DNA of 5,713 nt. It comes from Candidatus Bathyarchaeota archaeon. Its GTDB lineage: Archaea; Thermoproteota; Bathyarchaeia; Bathyarchaeales; DTEX01. This document shows, in pieces, positions 1 through 5,010 of this stretch. The translations under genes were made by a program, and so were the position numbers. The stretch is from positions 1-5,713 of the forward strand of contig JAGGZB010000087.1 in the NCBI GenBank assembly GCA_021162225.1, written 5' to 3'. Position 1 is the stretch's first letter. Every line of letters starts with the position of its first letter. The notes beneath the pieces were generated by a model. The model made no database searches. It was given only the letters and a program-made list of their open reading frames with translations, and was not told where the DNA came from.

Positions 1-10
1 AAAAATTTTT

Positions 11-50
11 CATTTTAAAATAATCAATACAAAGAACCTTTTAATATTTG
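11..50 (-). promoter_or_regulatory. possible promoter and start of a further minus-strand gene at the window edge
   Basis: After the livM stop, the minus strand carries TATTAAAA (46-39), preceded by GACAAA, and then an ATG at 13-11 that reads ATG AAA AAT TTT to the edge. The box-to-ATG distance of about 30 bp fits a leaderless or short-leader gene, as seen elsewhere in this window. MKNF would suit the start of a signal peptide, for example of a LivK-type binding protein, but only four codons are visible. The stretch could equally be plain A/T-rich spacer. Confidence 0.25.
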
Positions 51-58
51 TCTTAAAA

Positions 59-1129
59 TTAAGTCCTTTTCCTTAATTTCTCAATCTCCTCTTTACTTAA
101 TGGTATTTCCGGGGTTTCTGGGAATAATCCCCTAGGCCTATAGATCAGCATAGCCATCAGAAGAGCTCCTAGAAGAATACCTTCTAACCATACGGGGGAG
201 AATGGCAGGATAAATTCCAAATCAGCTTTATAGAACATTATGAATCTTTTCAATGTAATAAAGACAATAGTCCCTATAACTGTTCCCTTATTATTCGCTA
301 ATCCCCCAAGTATAACCATGGCTATAGGCCAGAAGGTCCAAGCAACCTTATCAAAATTCAATCCGATTACGTATCTTTGATAGAAAGCAAATAATACTCC
401 CGCCGTGGCTGTGAGAGCATAAGAGACGGTCATCACCTTAACGTAGATTTTCCTCACGTCTCTACCTAATGCTTCAACGCTACGTTCGTCATCTCTTATA
501 GCTTTTAGGAGCCTTCCAAGAGGAGATCGACTGACTGAGATGCAGTAGTACGCAGTGATTGCTAGGACTATTCCAGATGTGATTATTACTCCCATCAGCC
601 GCATGAAGCTTGGAGCTACATTTGGCGGGTGATAATGACCCAGCCACCTGAATGGATCAGGGACGGGAACCCCGAACTCCCCCCTTATTATTGGTTCCCA
701 ATGATAAACTATTGTGTTGAAGCTTATCTGGATAGCAAGTAGTGTTACGCCCAGATAGAAGAGGCGTATTCCTCGGAAGAGCGGTAGAGATGCGATAAGC
801 CCTAATATACCTCCTGCAGCTGCTCCAAGAATAAGTGTTAATACCAAGAGTCCTATCGACATCAATGGATCTTTTTCCAAAACCACATTTATCTTATCGA
901 CTATTATGAGAACATTTTCGAGATAATCCTCCCTTATTCCCATTAAATAGGCCATGAGCCTCCCAGGGAGATATCCACATAGGAATCCTCCGGCTCCAGC
1001 CGCCATAGCTCTGCCGAAGTCAGGTATGCCTGTATAACCATACGCTAAGTTATAACTCAACGTTATGATAAGGAAGATCATTATGTAAATTATTAGGACG
1101 AGGAAGAAGTCGATCCCCGGAAAGATCAT
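59..1129 (-). CDS. livM: LivM-like permease of a branched-chain amino acid type (HAAT) ABC transporter
   Basis: Integral membrane subunit that pairs with a LivH-type partner to form the pore of an ABC importer for branched-chain amino acids or related substrates (urea and short amides are other known HAAT cargoes). The 356-residue protein has about eight hydrophobic segments. The cytoplasmic coupling loop typical of the family is clear at residues 202-225 (SPLGRLLKAIRDDERSVEALGRDV region), followed by an AT-AG segment (240-245), MVILGGLANNKGTVIG (271-286), and the late RPRGLF motif (331-336) before a charged cytoplasmic tail. A polar, charged stretch at about 64-88 looks like an extra loop between early helices. 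The start ATG overlaps the stop of the livH-like gene (ATGA), with GGGGGT six bases upstream as ribosome binding site, so translation is probably coupled. Family assignment is firm; the substrate is not determinable. No ATPase or binding-protein gene is visible next to it. Confidence 0.93.
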   Translation of the reverse strand: MIFPGIDFFLVLIIYIMIFLIITLSYNLAYGYTGIPDFGRAMAAGAGGFLCGYLPGRLMAYLMGIREDYLENVLIIVDKINVVLEKDPLMSIGLLVLTLILGAAAGGILGLIASLPLFRGIRLFYLGVTLLAIQISFNTIVYHWEPIIRGEFGVPVPDPFRWLGHYHPPNVAPSFMRLMGVIITSGIVLAITAYYCISVSRSPLGRLLKAIRDDERSVEALGRDVRKIYVKVMTVSYALTATAGVLFAFYQRYVIGLNFDKVAWTFWPIAMVILGGLANNKGTVIGTIVFITLKRFIMFYKADLEFILPFSPVWLEGILLGALLMAMLIYRPRGLFPETPEIPLSKEEIEKLRKRT

Positions 1130-2094
1130 CTCTTTACCCCCTTCATATTCCCTCCTCTTTTAATCATGAGATGCCATTTTTCAATTACTCTGCTCCAAGG
1201 TAAGCCATAGATACCATGCGGAAATAGGAATATTGTTATTATCATCGTTAATAGTGGCACAAGGAAGCTATAGGGAAGAATCCATAACCCGACAAGGTCG
1301 GATAGATATGAGACCAAGACTGTCTGAGCCAAAGCAACTATGTATCCTCCTAGGGCCGCGTCATATATGGTTGCGAATCCTCCTAAGACGCAGCCGCTGA
1401 AGACTGTTACGACGACAAAGTATGATATTGTCGGATTCGCTATCCAGTAAACCGGGAAGAAGCATCCTCCAGTAGCTGGCAAAGCTCCAGCAAGGAACCA
1501 TGTAATCACATAAAGCATCTCAGTATCTATTCCTTCACACTCAGCTAAAGATGGATTTTCACCAACAGCTTTCAAGGCTATGCCAATATTAGTCTTAGAA
1601 AAAATCAGATGTAAAGATACGAAGATTAGGAGGAAGACTAGCGTGGAGACTATAAAGACGCCGTCGATTCCTCCAGCTTTGAAGTCGTAAACTTCCAGCG
1701 TGAAGTCTCTCGCCATAATCTTGAAGCTACGCGTGAGGAAGTCAGCGTATATGTTAAGCAGAGCTATAAGAAAGATGTCGAGGCCAAGCGTGGCGATCAT
1801 CATTTCCTCTCTTGTCGCTCCCCTCCTCCGCAGAGGCTTGATTATCAACCAGTAAATGATAACGCCGATCGCTCCGCCGCCTAAGAAGCAGAATATGAGG
1901 GATGGATAAAGACCTATTCCGAAAATTTTGATGCATGTGAAGCTTATATATATTCCAATAGTTCCGAAAGTAGCAACAGCGAAGTTTGGCACTTTAGTCT
2001 TTGTTAATGCAAGCGTTGCAGAGATAGTCATGAAGGAAATAACATTCGCGTATACTATTGCGTGGGAGAGCAGAGGAGGTAAAGAAATCTCCAT
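1126..2094 (-). CDS. livH: LivH-like permease of a branched-chain amino acid type (HAAT) ABC transporter
   Basis: Second membrane subunit of the HAAT importer, expected to heterodimerise with the LivM-like protein encoded just downstream. The 322-residue protein has about eight or nine hydrophobic segments. Family hallmarks are KPLRRRGATREEMMIATLGL (86-105), the coupling loop KTNIGIALKAVGENPSLAECEGID (167-190, compare LivH 'G.alRA...n...A...Gi'), and the glycine-rich FSGCVLGGFATIYDAALGG (232-250). The N-terminal region, usually rich in small residues and starting the G-x-x-NxGxG type motif, is more divergent (TKTKVPNFAVATFGTIG). It is read first in the livH-livM pair and has its own TATA-like element 40 bp upstream. 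The ATG has GGAGG only one base before it, unusually close; an ATT codon two codons later would have conventional spacing but is a rare start. The substrate is unknown. Confidence 0.92.
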   Translation of the reverse strand: MEISLPPLLSHAIVYANVISFMTISATLALTKTKVPNFAVATFGTIGIYISFTCIKIFGIGLYPSLIFCFLGGGAIGVIIYWLIIKPLRRRGATREEMMIATLGLDIFLIALLNIYADFLTRSFKIMARDFTLEVYDFKAGGIDGVFIVSTLVFLLIFVSLHLIFSKTNIGIALKAVGENPSLAECEGIDTEMLYVITWFLAGALPATGGCFFPVYWIANPTISYFVVVTVFSGCVLGGFATIYDAALGGYIVALAQTVLVSYLSDLVGLWILPYSFLVPLLTMIITIFLFPHGIYGLPWSRVIEKWHLMIKRGGNMKGVKR

Positions 2095-2130
2095 CCCTCC
2101 GACATGATCTTATTGGATAGTTACCTTGTC

Positions 2131-2138
2131 CTTTTAAG
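2131..2138 (-). promoter_or_regulatory. TATA-like element of the livH-livM operon
   Basis: CTTAAAAG on the minus strand, preceded by the purine-containing GTAAGA, is centred 40 bp before the livH ATG. A transcription start about 25 bp downstream (near 2110) would leave a short leader of about 16 bases that still contains GGAGG. A 10-bp palindrome TAAAGCTTTA (2156-2165) lies about 17 bp further upstream and could be a binding site or chance. Confidence 0.45.
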
Positions 2139-2179
2139 TCTTACGGTGTGACATCTAAAGCTTTAAGATACTATTCTGC

Positions 2180-2461
2180 TTAATGCCCCACAGTGCCCAC
2201 AAGTATACTTAGTATGAGCAAGACCCAGCCTATAACGACGAGTATTCTTAAAATCTTCTTCGCAGCTGAGAAGATTTCAAGAACCAGGAGCAACGCTGTA
2301 ATTGTGATTAAAATGGTTGTTGCATCCGCATATTTAGCCGCTAGTGACGGATCCGCTTTCACGATCGTAGCTTCAAATATGTACTGAATCAAACTTCTGA
2401 CGGCGCTATAGAAAAGGTAGAAGAAATTCACTACATCGTCAATGCCGATAGGAAGCTCCAT
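2180..2461 (-). CDS. small two-helix membrane protein, function unknown
   Basis: A 93-residue protein I do not recognise. Residues 9-34 form an aromatic, partly amphipathic segment (VVNFFYLFYSAVRSLIQYIF) that may lie on or cross the membrane. Two clear transmembrane helices follow at about 48-66 and 71-90, joined by a short basic loop (SAAKKILR), which by the positive-inside rule should face the cytoplasm, placing both ends of the hairpin outside. There is no signal peptide, cysteine or catalytic-looking motif. The composition is typical of a real membrane protein, and intergenic gaps on both sides (85 and 108 bp) suit an independent gene. The ATG at 2461 has GGAGG 13 bases upstream, too far for ideal use, but a TATA-like element centred about 28 bp upstream fits a nearly leaderless transcript. 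It could be an accessory subunit of the neighbouring transporter, but only position suggests that. Confidence 0.72.
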   Translation of the reverse strand: MELPIGIDDVVNFFYLFYSAVRSLIQYIFEATIVKADPSLAAKYADATTILITITALLLVLEIFSAAKKILRILVVIGWVLLILSILVGTVGH

Positions 2462-2483
2462 TTCAGATATGCATCCTCCGGAG

Positions 2484-2494
2484 TTTTATTAAAA
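2484..2494 (-). promoter_or_regulatory. TATA-like element of the small membrane protein gene
   Basis: TTTTAATAAAA on the minus strand is centred about 28 bp before ATG 2461. The usual TATA-to-start distance puts the transcript start near 2464, so the mRNA would be almost leaderless and the GGAGG at 2479-2475 would lie outside it. Confidence 0.4.
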
Positions 2495-2514
2495 GATTAC
2501 TTCGAGGTTTGAAG

Positions 2515-2530
2515 ATACTACTATACTACT
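2515..2530. repeat. tandem 8-bp repeat ATACTACT x2
   Basis: Two perfect, adjacent copies of ATACTACT lie in the gap between the ceramidase-like gene and the small membrane protein gene, about 20-45 bp upstream of the latter's TATA-like element. It may be a protein-binding site or chance low-complexity sequence. Confidence 0.4.
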
Positions 2531-2543
2531 AAAGAGACCAGCA

Positions 2544-2552
2544 TAAAAAGAT
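2544..2552 (-). terminator. T-rich transcription stop after the ceramidase-like gene
   Basis: Reading the minus strand past the stop codon at 2570, a T-rich run (five consecutive T within AATCTTTTTAT) appears about 20 bases downstream. Archaeal RNA polymerase can stop at such runs without a hairpin. Weak, but it agrees with the following gene having its own TATA-like element. Confidence 0.3.
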
Positions 2553-2569
2553 TTGGCTAATTAATGAGA

Positions 2570-3808
2570 TTAAGATCTATTGGCTTCTCGGATTAGATCA
2601 GTCATCTCATCTGCGATGATTCTTCCCACATTAGGCTTAAATGGAAAGTTGTTTGTCAAGATTGGAACCATTGTGGCTGCGTATCCTCCAAATCCTCCCC
2701 TTCTCTCATAATCTTCTTCATCTGGTATATAACCCACATAATCGTTTGCATAGCCTACTACAAACGTGTTTTCGTAGGGAGATCTCTTCTTTATCTCCAA
2801 GGAGAATTTTACAAACATTTCGGAGGGCTCCGCAATCAATATTATATCTCCTATCTTTATAACTTGAATCTCCGTCTCCAGCCACTGCTTTGAGCTATCA
2901 CTCTTAAGCATGCATTCAGCCCATTCGGAATAAACTCTCAGCCATTTCTCGTCTAGTCTCCGCCCAATATTCTCTATCTCTTCAGCGTTCAAAACATGTA
3001 GAGGAAGCTTTACTTGTCTAACCTTTGACGCTACCGTAACATTCTCAACTGTCTGAATATTCTCTCCAACCTTTAAAGCTTCAGCAGCAACAGTTATTCC
3101 AACCTGCTCAACCTTTCCAGTATTAACCAAGATTGGGTTGATGTCTCCACAGGCGCCTTGTAAGAAGAATCCGAGAGATCCCCTCTCAATCCTCTCTATA
3201 GTTGAAGCAGCGGCTCCCGGAAAATCACTTGATATGAGGGTATTTATCGGCATAACAACTGCATGACAAGAAAAATTCATTAATAAAGCGATGATTCTTC
3301 CCTCAGAATCATCTACCCTTATTACTCCTAGTTCTGGATCTATCGGCCCTCCCTTCACAACTCTATTCATGCTTACGTTCTCCAGCCTTCCTTTACCAGC
3401 GCCGATCTTTGCATCTTGAAGATTTGAATCAGCCATCTTCACCGCGCCTGCAATATACTTTGGAAGAATCCTTAAGTAGTCCTCGTCGATTCTTCCACAA
3501 GCACGTAGAGAGACAGTTGCGGGTCCATGATGGGTATGAGTACATGTCACCATAATGTTGTCCTCCGGAATATCAGTCTCCTCCCTGATCAGCCGCCTAG
3601 CCTTCTGCGTCGTCTCCCTCATCACTCCGATAAGATCATTGGCAATTATGGCAACGCGGTTCTCTCCATCGCTAAGAACTAAAGCCTTTGAGTAGAGTCT
3701 ATCACGTATCCCTGTGGATTTCCGGTTTAAGTATAGCCCGTAGCCGCAGAGCTCAACGCCTACCGGGGGTGTTATATCAACCGATGCTACGCCCGCCTTC
3801 AGCCCCAT
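2570..3808 (-). CDS. neutral/alkaline ceramidase-like zinc amidohydrolase
   Basis: A 412-residue protein of the neutral/alkaline non-lysosomal ceramidase N-terminal family. Characterised members are zinc amidases that split the N-acyl bond of ceramide. Family landmarks in order: GVASVDITPPVGVELCGYG (6-24), CTHTHHGP (89-96, with zinc-ligand candidates H91/H93), the conserved MNR (147-149), NFSCHAVVM (178-186, ligand candidate H182), SSDFPG (193-198), QGACGDINPI (217-226), EPSE (327-330, ligand candidate E330), and YANDYVGYIPDEEDY (353-367, Tyr ligand candidate). It has no signal peptide, so it should act in the cytoplasm. It lacks the C-terminal Ig-like domain of secreted ceramidases (usually 650 residues or more). 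The position of the important Ser in GDVSPN-type motifs is Asn224. Archaea are not known to make ceramides, so the true substrate is probably another amide or ester. The start is well supported: GGTGAT lies three bases before the ATG. Confidence 0.88.
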   Translation of the reverse strand: MGLKAGVASVDITPPVGVELCGYGLYLNRKSTGIRDRLYSKALVLSDGENRVAIIANDLIGVMRETTQKARRLIREETDIPEDNIMVTCTHTHHGPATVSLRACGRIDEDYLRILPKYIAGAVKMADSNLQDAKIGAGKGRLENVSMNRVVKGGPIDPELGVIRVDDSEGRIIALLMNFSCHAVVMPINTLISSDFPGAAASTIERIERGSLGFFLQGACGDINPILVNTGKVEQVGITVAAEALKVGENIQTVENVTVASKVRQVKLPLHVLNAEEIENIGRRLDEKWLRVYSEWAECMLKSDSSKQWLETEIQVIKIGDIILIAEPSEMFVKFSLEIKKRSPYENTFVVGYANDYVGYIPDEEDYERRGGFGGYAATMVPILTNNFPFKPNVGRIIADEMTDLIREANRS

Positions 3809-3811
3809 AGC

Positions 3812-3817
3812 ATCACC
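3812..3817 (-). promoter_or_regulatory. ribosome binding site of the ceramidase-like gene
   Basis: On the minus strand GGTGAT, complementary to the archaeal 16S rRNA 3' end, lies three bases before ATG 3808. It fixes the start. The ATG contained at 3813-3811 is out of frame and would not make this protein. Confidence 0.7.
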
Positions 3818-3860
3818 TTCTTGAATATCTTAAGAGATGAACTGCAATCATACATGAACT

Positions 3861-3880
3861 AAATATTATATAATATTATA
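3861..3880 (-). promoter_or_regulatory. TATA-like promoter element for the ceramidase-like gene
   Basis: A run of 20 A/T bases with TATATAA-like character lies about 60 bp before the ATG at 3808. A start of transcription some 25 bp downstream would be near 3845 and give a leader of about 37 bases that contains the GGTGAT ribosome binding site. Positions 3862-3877 form a perfect 16-bp palindrome, so the box could be read in either direction. It is a prediction from composition and spacing only. Confidence 0.45.
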
Positions 3881-3887
3881 CATCTAT

Positions 3888-3911
3888 TTTGTCTCAATTT
3901 GTCTCCGAGAA
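3888..3911. promoter_or_regulatory. possible operator: two TTTGTCTC repeats 10 bp apart in the divergent promoter region
   Basis: TTTGTCTC occurs at 3888-3895 and again at 3898-3905, exactly one helical turn apart, followed at 3907-3911 by GAGAA, which makes TCTC-C-GAGA a small inverted repeat. The block lies between the two divergent TATA-like elements, upstream of both, where an activator or a shared repressor could bind. No known regulator motif is recognised. Confidence 0.35.
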
Positions 3912-3930
3912 ACCGCTCTCCATAATCATG

Positions 3931-3948
3931 AAAAAACCTTTTTTATTA
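3931..3948 (+). promoter_or_regulatory. BRE/TATA-like promoter of the oxidoreductase-MBL operon
   Basis: Six A residues plus CC (3931-3938, BRE-like) are followed directly by TTTTTTATTA (3939-3948, TATA-like). The box centre is about 25 bp before the GTG at 3968, the usual archaeal distance from TATA to transcription start. This predicts a leaderless mRNA and explains why no Shine-Dalgarno sequence is seen. Confidence 0.55.
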
Positions 3949-3964
3949 ATCATCTTTCTTTTAT

Positions 3965-4996
3965 TTGGTGCTTAAGTTGAGAAAAGTTGGTTTAGGCGTC
4001 ATTGGCTTAGGCGTCTTCGGCCAGAATCATGTCAAGGTTTACGCCGAGCACCCGTATGGCGAACTAATAGCTGTATGTGACGTAAAGGAGGATTTAATGA
4101 AGGCTACCGCTGAAAAATATGGTGTTGAAGGCTACCTTGATTACCGCGAGATGCTTAGGAATCCTAGAATCGACGCTGTGTCTGTTGTTACTCCGGACTT
4201 TCTTCACAGAGACATAGTTGTGGAGGCTGCTGAGGCTGGAAAGCACATACTCTGCGAGAAACCTTTGGCGACTAATGTTAAACATGCGGAGGAGATGGTG
4301 AAGGCTACTGAGAAGGCCGGAGTAACCCTCATGGTTGACTTTCATAACAGATGGAACCCGCCATTTGCAAAGACCAGGGAGGCGGTTGAGAAGGGAGAGC
4401 TCGGCGATCCCGTGCACGCATACATAAGATTAAGCGACACCATATATGTGCCTACGAAGATGCTGAGTTGGGCTTCTAAATCCTCTGTCCTATGGTTTCT
4501 AGGAAGCCATACGACTGATCTCGCTAGGTGGATATTCGGCTCTGAAGCCAGTAGTGTCTACGCTGTGTCAGGCATGAAGATCCTAAAAGGAATGGGGATA
4601 GATACACCTGACTATTATCAATATGTGATTAAATTCAAGAATGGAGCCGTGGCGACTCTGGAGAATAGCTGGATACTTCCGGAGACACTGCCGACTATAG
4701 TTGACTTCAAGGCAGAATTCGTTTTTACTGAGGGATGCATCTACATAGATCCAGTTCAGCATGGAGCCTTCAAAAAGTTCACGAAGAATGAATGGGAATA
4801 CCCAGACATCCTAGTCGGGCCTTCTCTAATACATGGACGGTATATAGGCTTTGCTAAGGAGTCCATATCTCACTTTGTGGACTGCATAGCCCAAGACAAG
4901 AAGCCCCTAGTGACCGGACGTGACGGCCTAGAGGTGACTAGGATATTAAGCGCAGTTGTAGAGTCAGCTGAAAAGAAAAGAGAAGTAACTCTCTGA
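3965..4996 (+). CDS. Gfo/Idh/MocA family NAD(P)-dependent oxidoreductase
   Basis: A 343-residue cytoplasmic dehydrogenase of the Gfo/Idh/MocA family, which oxidises or reduces sugars, inositols and related polyols. The N-terminal Rossmann domain (about 7-125) has GLGVFG (14-19) for the dinucleotide, acidic D39 ending the second strand (AVCDV), which favours NAD(H), the VVTPDFLH loop (74-81) and the EKP motif (98-100) with catalytic Lys99. NRWNPP (128-133) marks the passage to the C-terminal substrate domain. The catalytic-site segment is SSVLWFLGSHTTDLARWIFG (173-192): His182 is kept, but the Asp usually four residues before it is Phe178. No ribosome binding site precedes the start. The first codons are TTG (3965), GTG (3968) and TTG (3977); the TATA-like box at 3939-3948 puts transcription start close to 3968, so leaderless initiation at GTG 3968 is likely and the true start may be one codon later. 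The MBL gene follows after 14 bases, probably in one transcript. The substrate is unknown. Confidence 0.93.
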   Translation: MVLKLRKVGLGVIGLGVFGQNHVKVYAEHPYGELIAVCDVKEDLMKATAEKYGVEGYLDYREMLRNPRIDAVSVVTPDFLHRDIVVEAAEAGKHILCEKPLATNVKHAEEMVKATEKAGVTLMVDFHNRWNPPFAKTREAVEKGELGDPVHAYIRLSDTIYVPTKMLSWASKSSVLWFLGSHTTDLARWIFGSEASSVYAVSGMKILKGMGIDTPDYYQYVIKFKNGAVATLENSWILPETLPTIVDFKAEFVFTEGCIYIDPVQHGAFKKFTKNEWEYPDILVGPSLIHGRYIGFAKESISHFVDCIAQDKKPLVTGRDGLEVTRILSAVVESAEKKREVTL

Positions 4997-5010
4997 GCAA
5001 TGATTAAACA

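Noticed and set aside
1754..1936. Second minus-strand frame inside livH
   Set aside because: It is out of frame with the clear permease and is rich in Arg/Ser, as expected for a shifted reading of a membrane protein gene.
2193..2387. Plus-strand open frame opposite the small membrane protein
   Set aside because: The minus-strand product has a coherent two-helix membrane pattern, while this one is low-complexity without structure or start signals.
2641..2862. Plus-strand frame opposite the ceramidase-like gene
   Set aside because: It overlaps the conserved C-terminal motifs of that gene and has no signals of its own.
3862..3877. Perfect 16-bp A/T palindrome as an operator
   Set aside because: It consists only of A and T and coincides with the TATA-like box; such palindromes arise easily in this composition.
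4094..4417. 107-residue open frame antisense to the oxidoreductase
   Set aside because: It lies wholly inside a well-supported family gene, its product resembles nothing, and it has no promoter or ribosome binding site; it is a shadow frame.
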